DNA of 64,000 bases from Acidobacteriota bacterium (GTDB taxonomy: Bacteria; Acidobacteriota; Terriglobia; Terriglobales; Acidobacteriaceae), in assembly GCA_003225055.1 (NCBI GenBank), contig QIAU01000138.1, positions 1 to 64,000 of the forward strand, given 5' to 3'. The notes beneath the pieces were generated by a model. It was not told the origin of the DNA, did no database searches, and worked only from the letters and a program-made list of their open reading frames with translations. Each line of letters opens with the position of its first letter. Within the stretch, counting starts at the first letter, position 1. The position numbers and the translations under genes were made by a program. This document shows, in pieces, positions 1 through 9,167 of the stretch.

Positions 1-1
1 T

Positions 2-393
2 GACCGTGGTGGGATGGGCACGTTTGCAATAACCCGCTGGCCAATAGCTCGTGTCTGGCACTGAAACGAATTGCGGAAAACCGTCGGGATGCGATTGAGG
101 ATAGCATTGCCGGCGAAGCATTCGAGTCACTGACGCCGGACAAAGTTCCTTCTTGTCTCCGCAGTAGCGCGACCTTTCTCAGTCGACACGCGTATTCATT
201 TGAGAGTGTCATGTCCTATTCCCGGTGGAGCAAGGACCATGCGCACATCTTGTCGCGTCCTGTGCATGTGCCAGCCTGGGGAGCAGTCACCATTCCGTAT
301 CGCTGGATGTTGAAGGAAAGTGGTTTTGAGATAGCACAGGACCTGGAATTGGATGCCCATCGCAACCGTGAACCAAACAACCCGGAATGGCGC
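2..393 (+). pseudogene. Broken N-terminal fragment of a large unrecognised protein
   Basis: The plus strand is open from base 4 to about base 390 and reads a protein-like segment, with WDGHVCNNPLANSSC near the start and IPYRWMLKES near base 295. There is no usable start codon before base 211. At bases 2-10 a neighbouring frame reads DRG; one missing base near position 9 would join this as DRGWDGHVC, so the true gene probably begins left of the window and is frameshifted. The protein-like reading ends near base 390, where it runs into the antisense of the integrase. From memory, the motif layout resembles the N-terminal region of large AAA-ATPase or helicase-like proteins of mobile DNA; that assignment is weak. 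Confidence 0.4.
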
Positions 394-1574
394 CTTTCAG
401 GTAAACCATCGTGCTTGCGATATCGCGGTGCCCCATCCACTGCTGAAGTGTGCGGATGTCTATCCCGTCTTGCAGGTGGCGGGTCGCGTAGGTAGTGGCG
501 GAACTTGTGGAGGAACCAACGGGTGCAATAGGGCCCGGCGGCGCAGCGGTTGGTTTTGATGGTGCCATGCGCAGGGGTGTGCTTCACGGTGCAATGGGCG
601 CACTTCAGTTCCCCGCGCCACGCGACGGCTTTCAGCTTTTCCAGCATGGCGCCATCGGGGCGGCCGGTGGTACTCGGGAAGACGGGATCGTCGGGGCTGG
701 CCGCGGCGGGTTTAAACTTCTGCAACATGGCGATCAGCTTGCCCGGGACCGGGACTTCCCGCTCCTCCCAGTTCTTCGGGTGAAACCCCCAGTGTGGCTT
801 TGCCGTAACGCGGACACCGGTGTGACGGAAGTCGACATCGCGCCATGTGACGGCGCGGCCCTCGGCGTCACGGAATCCGGACATCAGGTAAAACTTGAAG
901 CGCATTTCCTCATGCGGGGCGCACGCCTTGAACAGGGCCGCCAGCTCGGCGTCCTCGTAGATCGGGCGGACGGTTTCGACGAAGCTCGGCCAGTCGGACG
1001 CGGTCAGCAGTTTGGAACGTCCGTGCTGCTTGAGCAACTGGCAGAGGACCACCAGCTTGTTGTAGATCGTCTTGCCGTTCTGCCCGGCCTTCGGGCAAAG
1101 CGTGGCGAAGTCCATCAACGCGGCGCGGTCTACCTGGTCGACGTAGGTGTGCGGGCAGAATTCCCCGAACGGGCGCAGGGTCGGGCGGTAGTTGCGGAAG
1201 GTCCGCAGGGAGCGGTGATAGCGGATGTAGTCCTCGTATTTGCCGAGGGCGTTCTTGACGGTGACGCGCGAGGGATGCTCGATCTCCTTCGTGGTGTCTA
1301 TGACACCGGACCTCACGGCCGACAGCTCGGCCTGCTTCTTGCGCGCGCGCTCCGATGCCACGAACGCATCCGGCCCAACGGCCTCATGCGTGCGCACGCC
1401 GGCGTTCCACCATTGCAGGAAATGCACGCCCTCGGGGTGAAGTTGGTCGCCGCCCCCGACGGTGACATGGTCGCGGCGCACCCTGCCCTTGCTGTCGAAC
1501 AGCGCGGCGGCGAAGATCCAGTTGTCGTTGTGCTTGATTTTCTTGAGAAGCTTGACGCGACCCACTCTCGGCAT
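287..1574 (-). pseudogene. Tyrosine-type integrase, frameshifted and truncated
   Basis: This is a phage-type tyrosine recombinase, which would catalyse site-specific integration and excision. The first 360 residues read cleanly from the ATG at 1574. They include the first catalytic Arg (MSGFRDAEGRAVTW) and a possible zinc knuckle (CAHC...C...C) just before the HKFRH box. An extra A at base 494 then shifts the frame. Removing it restores HKFRHTYATRHLQDGIDI, then QQWMGHRDIASTMVYLKG with the GH and catalytic Tyr. Only about 35 residues of unrelated-looking sequence follow the Tyr, ending at 287, so the tail also appears lost. The gene reads away from the 3' end of tRNA-Asp 159 bases upstream, the usual position for an island integrase. 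Sequencing error could explain the single extra base but not the missing tail. Confidence 0.8.
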
Positions 1575-1732
1575 GTGAAGGTTTCCCTCCGTCGCCGTTG
1601 GCTCCGTATCGCCTGTTGTGGGGCTCGGCGGGTTCAGGACTGAACCGCCACCATAAGAGCTACCAAGGCCTTGAAATACAAGAAGAAGAACAAAACCGGT
1701 AACGATGTTAAAGCCAACATTCTCAAAGAAGT

Positions 1733-1809
1733 TGGCGGGGACGACGGGACTCGAACCCGCGGCCTCTGCCGTGACAGGGCAGCGTTCTAACCAACTGAAC
1801 TACGTCCCC
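1733..1809 (-). tRNA. tRNA-Asp (GTC)
   Basis: A full cloverleaf folds on the minus strand. It has a seven-pair acceptor stem GGGGACG/CGTCCCC, a D stem GTTC/GAAC, an anticodon stem CTGCC/GGCAG with loop CTGTCAC (anticodon GTC), and a T arm with TTCGAGT. The discriminator is G and CCA is encoded. It lies 21 bases downstream of tRNA-Val on the same strand, probably one transcript. Its 3' end faces the integrase, so it is a candidate attachment site. Confidence 0.96.
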
Positions 1810-1830
1810 GAATTTGCGCCGGAACCAAAT

Positions 1831-1907
1831 TGGTGGGCAGTGCAGGGCTCGAACCTGCGACCTCGTGCTTGTAAGGCACGCGCTCTAACCAGCTGAGCTA
1901 ACCGCCC
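1831..1907 (-). tRNA. tRNA-Val (TAC)
   Basis: A full cloverleaf on the minus strand: acceptor GGGCGGT/ACTGCCC, D stem GCTC/GAGC, anticodon stem CGTGC/GCACG with loop CTTACAA (anticodon TAC), T arm GCAGG-TTCGAGC-CCTGC, discriminator A and an encoded CCA. It is the first gene of the Val-Asp tRNA pair. Confidence 0.96.
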
Positions 1908-2062
1908 CCTTCGCTGCTCATGGCCTTCCGCGGCACAAAAGCAACGCTGTTAAACTTAAGGGGTTCTTCAGAAAATAGGCTCGCTTTCGAGTATACGCGA
2001 CGCCGGAAATGACGGTCAAACCTTGAGCCGCAGCCGCCGCAGCCGCAGCAGCCGCAGCGCGC

Positions 2063-2068
2063 TACAAT
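2063..2068 (+). promoter_or_regulatory. -10 element close to a GTG start
   Basis: TACAAT ends six bases before the GTG start of the deacetylase gene at 2075. With normal promoter geometry transcription would begin at or next to the start codon, giving a leaderless or nearly leaderless mRNA. No clear -35 is visible in the GCC/GCA-rich repeat upstream. Confidence 0.45.
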
Positions 2069-2074
2069 TGCGGC

Positions 2075-2941
2075 GTGCGGCGCCTCATCATCAACGCTGA
2101 CGATTTCGGCCTCACGGCCGGCGTTAATCGCGCCATCGTGGAGGCTCATAGTCATGGTGTGGTGACGTCCACTACCCTGATGGCCAACGTGCCCGCCTTT
2201 GACGATGCGGTGCAGAGAGCCATCCTCTCCCCTAAGATCAGTGTCGGCTGCCATGTGATGCTGGTTGATGGGTCTCCGATCCTTGGCGGATCGCGAGCGG
2301 CTAGCCTCATCGATCCTCATAGCACAAATGGCACTCGCTTTCGCGAGAGTCTAGGCGGTTTCGCGGCGAACGTGCTCCTCAGCCGCATCGATGCGGAAGC
2401 GATCGAAGCCGAGGCCACGGCGCAAATTCGCAAGCTGCAGTCCGCAGGCATTACCGTCTCGCACTTCGACACGCACAAGCACACCCACATGCTTCCCGCA
2501 GTGCTGCGGCCACTGTTGCGAGCAGCCAAGGTCTGCGGCATTCACGCAGTGCGCAATCCGTTCACTCCGTGGCTGCCAATTCTTGTGCCTCCGCGCGCCT
2601 GGAAGCGCTGTTTGGAAGTACGGGCCCTGCACAAATTGGCCGGGGCTTTCCGACGAATCGCCGCTGGACACGACATGCTCACCCCGGACGGCACGTTCGG
2701 CATTGCCGCCGCCGGCGACCTAAGTCTGGAATTGTTTCAGCGGATCGTCGAGCGCCTTCCGGAGGGCACCTGGGAGTTCGTTTGCCATCCCGGGTACCAC
2801 GACGGCGAACTCGACAAGACAAGGACTCGCCTGCGGGAGTCGCGCGTTAAGGAGTTGAAGATTCTCACCTCGGCGGCGGCTCGCCAGGCCCTCGCCCGGT
2901 GCGGCGTTGAGCTCATCTCCTATCGTGATTTCGCCGCCTGA
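2075..2941 (+). CDS. ChbG/HpnK-family (YdjC-like) carbohydrate deacetylase
   Basis: Probable metal-dependent deacetylase of the YdjC/ChbG/HpnK family, which removes acetyl groups from N-acetylated sugars or related glycan and lipid substrates. Family marks are the N-terminal LIINADDFGLTAGVN metal-binding loop, the central HFDTHKHTHMLP motif, and the C-terminal EFVCHPGYHD segment. The length of 288 residues is normal. It starts with GTG, with a -10-like TACAAT six bases upstream and no Shine-Dalgarno sequence. HpnK members sit in hopanoid clusters, but no hopanoid gene lies nearby, so the substrate is unknown. The family is secure; the pathway is not. Confidence 0.85.
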   Translation: MRRLIINADDFGLTAGVNRAIVEAHSHGVVTSTTLMANVPAFDDAVQRAILSPKISVGCHVMLVDGSPILGGSRAASLIDPHSTNGTRFRESLGGFAANVLLSRIDAEAIEAEATAQIRKLQSAGITVSHFDTHKHTHMLPAVLRPLLRAAKVCGIHAVRNPFTPWLPILVPPRAWKRCLEVRALHKLAGAFRRIAAGHDMLTPDGTFGIAAAGDLSLELFQRIVERLPEGTWEFVCHPGYHDGELDKTRTRLRESRVKELKILTSAAARQALARCGVELISYRDFAA

Positions 2942-3085
2942 GCCGTGAGGTGACTGCCCTGTTACCCTAACGGCTTGTACTTAATCCACAATCGCCGAGG
3001 GTACCTAGATAAGTCCCTCTTTGACTTACTCCTATATATTTGTACCTAAATCTTTGCTTCAATATGCGTAGTTGAGGCCGCTGCC

Positions 3086-3775
3086 ATGGCAGAACAAAGG
3101 CCGGAGCTCCGCGTCGACACGGACCTGCCGGTACGGGTCTTTGGTATGGATGCCAACGGCAAGCCTCTCAACCAGCATGTGCGCGCGCGAAATATCAGCA
3201 GCAATGGCGCTTTGGTTTCAGGCATTGAGCAGCCCCTGAAAGTGGGCGACATCATCGGCGTCCAGCGGGAGCAGAAAAAAGCCCGGTTTCGTGTGGTGTG
3301 GGTAGTGGATGCCGGCGGGATCGAAAAAAGTCAGGTCGGCCTGCAATTGCAGGAGGGCCAGGAATGCCCGTGGAAAGAAAGCCTCGCCAAGCAAGCCCAA
3401 CCTGCGCCAGCAGCCACCCCGCATCCCTCCAACCGCAGGCGCCGAGCCCGTCACAAAGTCGACATCAACCTCGAACTGCGGGATGAGCGCACCAACATTC
3501 CGATGCGGGTCAGTGCCACGGACGTCAGCGGCAACGGGTGTTATATAGAAAGCATTCTGCCCCTGCCGGCGGGCACCAGCCTCAAGATCACCATCTGGAT
3601 GGGCGATGAAAAACTGATCAGCACCGCCGTGGTGCGCACCTGTGACCCAGGCGTCGGCATGGGCATCGAATTTATGACCCTGACTGCCGAGGAACAAGAC
3701 CGGCTGCAAAAATATCTCGAGAAGCTGGATCCTGCCGGCATCTCCGGGCCCGACCAGCCCGGCCAAATCACCTGA
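3086..3775 (+). CDS. Protein with two PilZ domains
   Basis: A cytoplasmic protein of 229 residues with two PilZ-type domains in tandem. The first (about residues 5-95) has RPELRVDTDLPVRV followed by ARNISSNGALVSG. The second (about 115-220) has RRRRARHKVDI followed by ATDVSGNGCYIES. The R-rich strand plus (D/N)xSxxG is the c-di-GMP binding signature in this family. The second domain is the better match; the first is degenerate in its arginines and may not bind ligand. A Pro/Ala-rich linker joins them. It probably acts as a c-di-GMP effector; partner unknown. Two other c-di-GMP related genes lie in the window (HD-GYP at 50826, PilZ at 59317). Confidence 0.82.
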   Translation: MAEQRPELRVDTDLPVRVFGMDANGKPLNQHVRARNISSNGALVSGIEQPLKVGDIIGVQREQKKARFRVVWVVDAGGIEKSQVGLQLQEGQECPWKESLAKQAQPAPAATPHPSNRRRRARHKVDINLELRDERTNIPMRVSATDVSGNGCYIESILPLPAGTSLKITIWMGDEKLISTAVVRTCDPGVGMGIEFMTLTAEEQDRLQKYLEKLDPAGISGPDQPGQIT

Positions 3776-3865
3776 TGTCGCAACCGCGCGAAGGCCGCGT
3801 AAAATCTGAATCGCGGAGAACTCCAGACCATCGAATCAGTGCCGGGTTTGCCCAGCAAGAATGGA

Positions 3866-3890
3866 AGATCCCTCGCTACGGAATGACAAG
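3866..3890. repeat. Copy of a short intergenic repeat (GATCCCTCGC...ATGACA type)
   Basis: The string AGATCCCTCGC followed closely by GGAATGACAAG recurs in related form at 46390-46425 (GATCCCTCGC ... AGGATGACGAC). A TGTCATCC...GGAATGACA pair occurs at 47748-47800. These look like members of one dispersed intergenic repeat family. Confidence 0.4.
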
Positions 3891-3949
3891 CCATCGACGC
3901 TTGGACGAACCAATGAGAAGCGACTCACGGATGCGGAGAGGCCTCGACG

Positions 3950-5086
3950 ATGAGAATCGGGATCACTTGCTATCCCACGTACGGTGGCAGCGGCGTGGTG
4001 GCTACCGAACTGGGCCTGGAACTGGCGCAACGCGGCCACCAGATCCATTTCATCTCCTATTCCCAACCCATCCGCCTCACCGGACCACAGCCCAACATTC
4101 ACTACCACGAAGTCGAAGTCTCGCGCTATCCCCTGTTCGACTACCCGCCGTATGACCTGGCCCTGGCCACGCGCATGGCTGAGGTTTCCGAACTCTACGA
4201 CCTCGACCTGCTGCACGTGCACTACGCGATTCCCCATTCCGTGAGCGCGATGCTCGCCCGCCAGATGTTAGCGGCAAAACCGAGAGGACGAAGGCTGCCG
4301 TTCGTGACCACGCTCCATGGCACCGATATCACGCTGGTTGGATTGGATCGCTCTTATCTACCCATCACGCGCTTTTCGATCGAGCAGAGCGACGGTGTTA
4401 CCGCCATCTCGCAATACCTGCGCGAACGCACTCTGCGCGAATTCGACATTCTGAACCGCATCCAGGTCATCTACAACTTCGTGAACTGCGACATCTACTG
4501 CCGTGATAAGCAAGCCGCAGAACGCCGTGCCGAGTTTGCCAATGCAGAGGAAAGAGTCTTGGTCCACCTTTCAAATTTCCGCCCCGTCAAGCGGTTGTTG
4601 GACGTGATTGAGATCTTCGACCGGGTGCACAAGAAAATTCCATCGAAGCTTCTGCTCATCGGCGACGGCCCTGACCGCTCCCAGGCGGAGTGGCTAGCGG
4701 TGCAAAAGGGAATTCACGACGACGTAGTCTTCCTGGGCAAGCAGGACCGCGTGAACGAAAAGCTGCCTATGGCCGACATCATGCTCCTGCCCAGTCAATT
4801 GGAGTCTTTTGGCCTGGCCGCGCTGGAGGCTATGGCTTGCGAAGTAGTTCCAATAGCTACTCGCGTGGGTGGCGTGCCCGAGGTAGTCGAGCACGCGAAA
4901 AGCGGCTTTCTGGCTGACGTGGGAGATGTGGAAACGATGGCACGCTACGCTACCGATCTTCTTAGCGACGACACCAGACTGCGCGAAATGGGAAAAGCCG
5001 CGCGGGAGTCGGCGCAATCACGTTTCTGCACCAGTACAATCATCCCGCAATACGAAGAGTTCTATCGCCGCGTGCTCGGCTCATAG
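3950..5086 (+). CDS. bshA: N-acetyl-alpha-D-glucosaminyl L-malate synthase BshA
   Basis: A GT4-family glycosyltransferase that couples UDP-GlcNAc to L-malate, the first step of bacillithiol synthesis. The N-terminus [21 protein letters not shown] is the BshA signature, followed by the malate-site region [11 protein letters not shown] and the [11 protein letters not shown] motif. The C-terminal half carries the nucleotide-sugar site with [22 protein letters not shown] and GGVPEVV. The length of 378 residues is typical. Its last 25 bases overlap the convergent end of the LytS-like kinase gene. A bacillithiol disulfide reductase gene at 32267 supports the same thiol system. BshB and BshC are not in the window. 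Confidence 0.93.
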   Translation: MRIGITCYPTYGGSGVVATELGLELAQRGHQIHFISYSQPIRLTGPQPNIHYHEVEVSRYPLFDYPPYDLALATRMAEVSELYDLDLLHVHYAIPHSVSAMLARQMLAAKPRGRRLPFVTTLHGTDITLVGLDRSYLPITRFSIEQSDGVTAISQYLRERTLREFDILNRIQVIYNFVNCDIYCRDKQAAERRAEFANAEERVLVHLSNFRPVKRLLDVIEIFDRVHKKIPSKLLLIGDGPDRSQAEWLAVQKGIHDDVVFLGKQDRVNEKLPMADIMLLPSQLESFGLAALEAMACEVVPIATRVGGVPEVVEHAKSGFLADVGDVETMARYATDLLSDDTRLREMGKAARESAQSRFCTSTIIPQYEEFYRRVLGS

Positions 5087-6408
5087 AGCACTGCCGGAAT
5101 TGAGCCGCTGGTCTCCAGCACCGGCAGGCGAAGCCGCACCAGAGTACCTCTTCCCCCGTGAGTGTCGATCGTCATGCGTGCCGTGCCGCCGTAGAGCACC
5201 TTCAGGCGCTCGGCCACGTTCGCCATGCCTATTCCGGTGCCGCCGACCCCGGTAGGCTTTTCAAGCAGTTGCGCCGATCCCATGCCGACACCATCATCCT
5301 CGACTTCGATCATCAGCGTGGAATCATTCACCTGGCTTCGCAGGTAAATACTGCCGCCCTCCACCTTCGACGAGAGTCCGTGCTTGACCGAGTTCTCTAC
5401 CAGCGGCTGCAACAACATGCTGGGCACCATAACATCGAGCGATGCAGGATCCAGTGCCTTCACAACCTGCAGTTTGTCGCGCCCGAAGCGCACCACTTCG
5501 ATATCCAAATAATCATCAATGAACTCCATCTCTTCGCGCAGGGGGACAAATGCGTCCGTGCTGTGCAACAGGCGGCGAAAAATATTGGCCAGTTTGATGA
5601 CCAATTCCCGCGCCGTGTCGGGATCAAAGCGCACCAAGGAGGAAACGGAATTAAGCGTGTTAAACAAGAAATGCGGGTTGATCTGGTTCTGCAGCGCCTC
5701 GATGCGTGCGCTGAGCAGCAGCCGCTCCTGCTCTTCCAGCTTGATCTGCATCCGCACGCTGTTCCAGATTTTAAGCTCGATGCCGATCACGGTGACCGAA
5801 GTGGCATAAATCAAGACTTCGATCCAGCGGTTCGGACCTTCCAAGCTGTACGTGAGTCGGGGAAAGAAGCGAAACATCTCGCTGTGCACGAAGCGCAGCG
5901 CCACGATGGTGACGAAGAACATGATCTGCCAGTCGAACAGGCGGGGCCAGGGAAAGTTGCGCCGAATCCAGCGATAGATGGTCAGGTCCACGAAGGGGGA
6001 AAAGGACCAGATTTCTTCCCGGTCGGCCACAAAGGTTCGCAATTGTCCTGCGACAAAACCGCACAACAGAAGAAAAGGCAGAGTGGCCAACTCTCCATGG
6101 AGGACCGCGGGCAGGGCTAGCAACGGGGCAGCTACCATCCCGCAGAAGCGCCCGCCCAGCACACCCAGCAGGAGTGTAGTCTCAAAGGAAAGGTCGCCGG
6201 CCAAGAAGCTGCGCTGGTTGAAGCGGATCCAGACTCCCAGCGCAAGGGGCGCCCCGATCCAGAGGACTAGGTAAATTTTTTGCGCAGTGGTGCGCTCCTC
6301 GCGGAACAGTAAGGACTTAAATTCCACCGAGCGTACCAGCGTGCTGGCCACAGCGGCAGCTACGCCCAGCTTGACCAGCAAATTGATAAGGATAAGTCGC
6401 GGTTCCAT
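5062..6408 (-). CDS. LytS-like sensor histidine kinase
   Basis: A membrane sensor kinase of the LytS/YehU type. Several hydrophobic segments fill about residues 5-205 (5TMR-LYT type sensor), followed by a short coiled stretch. The His_kinase domain has the phospho-acceptor in QINPHFLFNTLNSVSSLVRF, the N box LLQPLVENSVKHGL and the ATP-lid glycines GVGGTGIGMANVAERL. I start it at the ATG at 6408 because the first hydrophobic helix follows directly. A TTG at 6501 with a weak AGAAGG upstream would add 31 residues. No LytTR response regulator is next to it, so its partner must be elsewhere. It converges on bshA with a 25-base overlap. Confidence 0.85.
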   Translation of the reverse strand: MEPRLILINLLVKLGVAAAVASTLVRSVEFKSLLFREERTTAQKIYLVLWIGAPLALGVWIRFNQRSFLAGDLSFETTLLLGVLGGRFCGMVAAPLLALPAVLHGELATLPFLLLCGFVAGQLRTFVADREEIWSFSPFVDLTIYRWIRRNFPWPRLFDWQIMFFVTIVALRFVHSEMFRFFPRLTYSLEGPNRWIEVLIYATSVTVIGIELKIWNSVRMQIKLEEQERLLLSARIEALQNQINPHFLFNTLNSVSSLVRFDPDTARELVIKLANIFRRLLHSTDAFVPLREEMEFIDDYLDIEVVRFGRDKLQVVKALDPASLDVMVPSMLLQPLVENSVKHGLSSKVEGGSIYLRSQVNDSTLMIEVEDDGVGMGSAQLLEKPTGVGGTGIGMANVAERLKVLYGGTARMTIDTHGGRGTLVRLRLPVLETSGSIPAVLYEPSTRR

Positions 6409-6556
6409 GGCGCTCTGAAAAGGCAAGAGTAGCACGACCGCCACGTTCGAGAGCTTGTCATTCCGGGTGCGGTTCGGGTGCAGTGGGTCCGCTCGGGACA
6501 ACAGCGCCTTCTGGTTCTCGGCGAACTGAGCGCTCTCGGCGGTGAAAAAGAAGTCT

Positions 6557-7804
6557 TCACCTTGCAGAGCTCAATTGTCGAACAAATTCCGCCAAGACAA
6601 ATCCCATCTGCTGGGCATCAGCGGGCCCGCCCTGCGCCATATCCTTGCTGCCGCCTCCACGTCCGCCCAACTTGGCAAGCGTCTCCTTCATTAATGCTCC
6701 CATGTCGAAAGGCTGCCCAGGCGATTGAGCAAACACCAAGGAGGGTTGTCCTGGTGTGCTTCCAAGAAGGGCTACGACGTTCCGGTCCAATCGCGTGAGT
6801 TTCTGGGCGAGCAATTTGATGTAGGCGAGGTCGCGCTCCGGAAATATGCAAGAAACAACCCTGCGGCCATTCATCACCGCGGTTTCCGACAACATGCGTG
6901 CGGCGTGCTGCGCGGCCAGCTCCCCTAGCAGCTGCTCACGTGAGCGGCGCGCCACCCTGATTTCCTGCTGCGCTTTGCGAATCTGCTGGGGCAGGTCCCA
7001 GATATGGGAAGAATACAGTCCGGCTGCTTCCGCCAGCGTGCTGTAATCTCGCCGCGCTGTCCTGGCGGCGCGCAGCCCACAGACAAATTCGACGCGCATC
7101 CCTTGCCGCACCCTCTCGGTCTTGCGCAGCAGGATGCAACCAATCTGCCCGGTTCCCCGGACGTGGGTTCCGCCACAAGCGGTCAAATCAAAATTATGAA
7201 TATCAATCAGCCGCAGCTCATGCTTGTCACCGGGCGGCAGCTTACGTAATCCCAAACCGCTAGCTTCTTCCCGGGTGACAAAGCGGATCTTCACGGGCCG
7301 TTCTTCCAAGATGACTTCATTGGCCAAGTGCTCGGCCGCTTCCACCTGCTCGGGGGTGAGCGAAGCGGTATCGAGATCTATCGAGCAATATTCGTTTCCC
7401 ATGTGGAAGGAAACGGTCCCCATGTCGAAGAGCCTCACAAAAGCCGCCGAGAGCACGTGTTGGCCCGAGTGCTGTTGCATGTGATCGCGACGCCGATCGG
7501 CATCAATCAAGCCCCGGATGCGACTCCCCTTGGCGATCGGTGCAGTAGCCTCAAGAAAATGGAGCACCGTCCCGTCTTCCCTCTCGGCAACTTCAATAAC
7601 GCGCGCCCGGCCACTTTCGTTGACCGCATTGAGCGGCGCTATCCATCCGGTATCAAAAACCTGTCCACCACTGGTGGGATAAAACGCCGTGCGGTCCAGA
7701 ATCACAGCCCTCGGAGACCCTGCCGAAGATGGCGCAAGTATTTCGACTACATCCGCTTCGAACTCGTAAACGAAAGAATCAGTGTAGTAGAGGCGGTCTG
7801 TCAT
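6557..7804 (-). CDS. Alanyl-tRNA editing protein (AlaX-like with DHHA1 domain)
   Basis: A stand-alone relative of the alanyl-tRNA synthetase editing domain, expected to hydrolyse Ser- or Gly-mischarged tRNA-Ala. The N-terminal part has LDRTAFYPTSGGQ, the zinc/catalytic motif HMQQHSGQHVLSAAF and the second zinc motif TACGGTHV. The C-terminal DHHA1 region ends in AKLGGRGGGSKDMAQGG, the RNA-binding glycine motif. At 415 residues it is a long AlaX form. It lies 88 bases downstream of threonine synthase on the same strand with a hairpin between them. The start ATG at 7804 fits the family N-terminus. Confidence 0.9.
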   Translation of the reverse strand: MTDRLYYTDSFVYEFEADVVEILAPSSAGSPRAVILDRTAFYPTSGGQVFDTGWIAPLNAVNESGRARVIEVAEREDGTVLHFLEATAPIAKGSRIRGLIDADRRRDHMQQHSGQHVLSAAFVRLFDMGTVSFHMGNEYCSIDLDTASLTPEQVEAAEHLANEVILEERPVKIRFVTREEASGLGLRKLPPGDKHELRLIDIHNFDLTACGGTHVRGTGQIGCILLRKTERVRQGMRVEFVCGLRAARTARRDYSTLAEAAGLYSSHIWDLPQQIRKAQQEIRVARRSREQLLGELAAQHAARMLSETAVMNGRRVVSCIFPERDLAYIKLLAQKLTRLDRNVVALLGSTPGQPSLVFAQSPGQPFDMGALMKETLAKLGGRGGGSKDMAQGGPADAQQMGFVLAEFVRQLSSAR

Positions 7805-7838
7805 CGCTTAACCCGGGATTTCTATTCGCCGCCGAGAG

Positions 7839-7880
7839 CGCAGAGATCGCAGGAAAAAACGGTTCTCGGCGACCTCTGCG
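7839..7880. repeat. Inverted repeat between thrC and the editing-protein gene
   Basis: Arms CGCAGAGATCGC (7839-7850) and GCGACCTCTGCG (7869-7880) are complementary with one G-T type mismatch around an 18-base loop. It could be an attenuating hairpin between the two minus-strand genes or a dispersed repeat copy. No U-tract follows on the minus strand, so it is not a classic terminator. Confidence 0.45.
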
Positions 7881-7892
7881 GTGAGTTCTCCT

Positions 7893-9104
7893 TTAATATG
7901 GCCCGATAATGCCGCCGATCGCGCGCGCGGCCGGTGACTTAGTGGGTGAGACTGCCTTCGTCTCTCCCTGAATCACATCCAGATATTTCAGCCCGCTACC
8001 CGTATTGAACAACACCACCTTGTCCTGCGGCCCGAAGAATCCGCTCGCCCGCAACTTGCGATAAGCAGCCAAAGCGGCCGCGCCCTCGGGAGCCGCAAAG
8101 ATCCCCTCCACTCGCGCCCAGTGTCGCAGGGCATGCATGATCTCGGCGTCTGTCACAGCCAATGCCACACCTCCGCTCTTGCGCAGAATGTCGAGAATCA
8201 AGTAGTCGCCGTAAGCCTTGGGAACTCGTAATCCGGCGGCAATCGTGGCCGCGTTCGCCCAGACTTCGGAAGCGGACTTAGCTTCATCCCATGCTTTAGC
8301 AATGGGGGCACAACCTGTGGATTGGACAGCCACCATCTGGGGACGTTCCGAGCCCAGCCAACCCAGTTGTTGCATCTCCTCAAAGGCCTTCCACATCCCG
8401 ATTAAACCGACTCCACCACCGGTCGGATAGATGATGCCCTGCGGAAGATCCCACCCCAACTGTTCGGCGACTTCGTACCCCATCGTCTTCTTGCCTTCCA
8501 CCCTAAAGGGTTCCTTTAGGGTGCTTACATCGAACCAGCCTTCAAGCCCCTTTCGCTCAGCCACGATGTGCGCACAATCACTGATGAGCCCGTCAACCAG
8601 GTTTACTTGGGCTCCATAGCTCTCGCATTCCACACGATTGGCCATCGGCACGTCTTTGGGCATAAAGATATGTGCCTCGATCCTAGCCGCGGCTGAGTAA
8701 GCTGCCAGTGCGCTTGCCGCATTACCGGCCGAGGGAATGGCAAGCTTGCTGAGTTCGTAATGCCGCGCCATGGTCACAGCGGCCGAGAGGCCCCGCGCCT
8801 TAAATGAACCGGTAGGGTTCACTCCTTCATCTTTAATGAGAACATTGGGCATTTCCCGGCTGGGCAACAGGGGAGTAAACCCTTCGCCGAGGGTGACGGG
8901 TTCTGCATCAGGAAGCACTTCTGCATAGCGCCACATAGACGGCACCCGTCCTGCCAGTGATGCTTTGGCGAAAGACTTCTTGATTGCTTTCAGGTCATAG
9001 CGGACGTAGAGAACCCCACCATCTTTAGGACAGACGGTCTGCGGGCCTTCGGCGGAGAGCCTTTCTCCGCATCTCGTGCACTCCAGGTAAGCGACGGCCG
9101 CCAT
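7893..9104 (-). CDS. thrC: Threonine synthase
   Basis: A PLP enzyme converting O-phospho-L-homoserine to L-threonine. The N-terminus carries a small cysteine motif (CTRCGERL...CPKDGG). The PLP lysine lies in NPTGSFKARG, the phosphate-binding glycines in the SAGNAASALAAYSA region, and the cofactor loop in IYPTGGGVGLIGMWKAF. The length of 403 residues is normal. The start ATG at 9104 places the cysteine motif at residues 10-13, as in related proteins. It may be co-transcribed with the downstream editing-protein gene. The wider Thr-synthase/cysteate-synthase family is hard to separate by eye, but threonine synthase is by far the most likely. Confidence 0.88.
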   Translation of the reverse strand: MAAVAYLECTRCGERLSAEGPQTVCPKDGGVLYVRYDLKAIKKSFAKASLAGRVPSMWRYAEVLPDAEPVTLGEGFTPLLPSREMPNVLIKDEGVNPTGSFKARGLSAAVTMARHYELSKLAIPSAGNAASALAAYSAAARIEAHIFMPKDVPMANRVECESYGAQVNLVDGLISDCAHIVAERKGLEGWFDVSTLKEPFRVEGKKTMGYEVAEQLGWDLPQGIIYPTGGGVGLIGMWKAFEEMQQLGWLGSERPQMVAVQSTGCAPIAKAWDEAKSASEVWANAATIAAGLRVPKAYGDYLILDILRKSGGVALAVTDAEIMHALRHWARVEGIFAAPEGAAALAAYRKLRASGFFGPQDKVVLFNTGSGLKYLDVIQGETKAVSPTKSPAARAIGGIIGPY

Positions 9105-9167
9105 GAAGATTGGCAGTGTACCACTGGGTATTGCAGCCGCGGTTCCCAGCTGATTCCCAACTCCTGA

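Noticed and set aside
495-1643. 382-residue open frame on the plus strand
   Set aside because: It is antisense to the integrase, with GC-driven absence of stops and low-complexity Gly/Arg/Val composition. The minus strand carries clear recombinase motifs.
2020-2060. GCC/GCA-rich tandem stretch upstream of the deacetylase gene
   Set aside because: A short low-complexity GCCGCAGCC run, too irregular for a CRISPR array or a defined tandem repeat; it may only reflect composition.
5158-6120. 320-residue plus-strand frame
   Set aside because: Antisense shadow of the LytS-like kinase; His/Gln/Arg rich, no recognisable motif.
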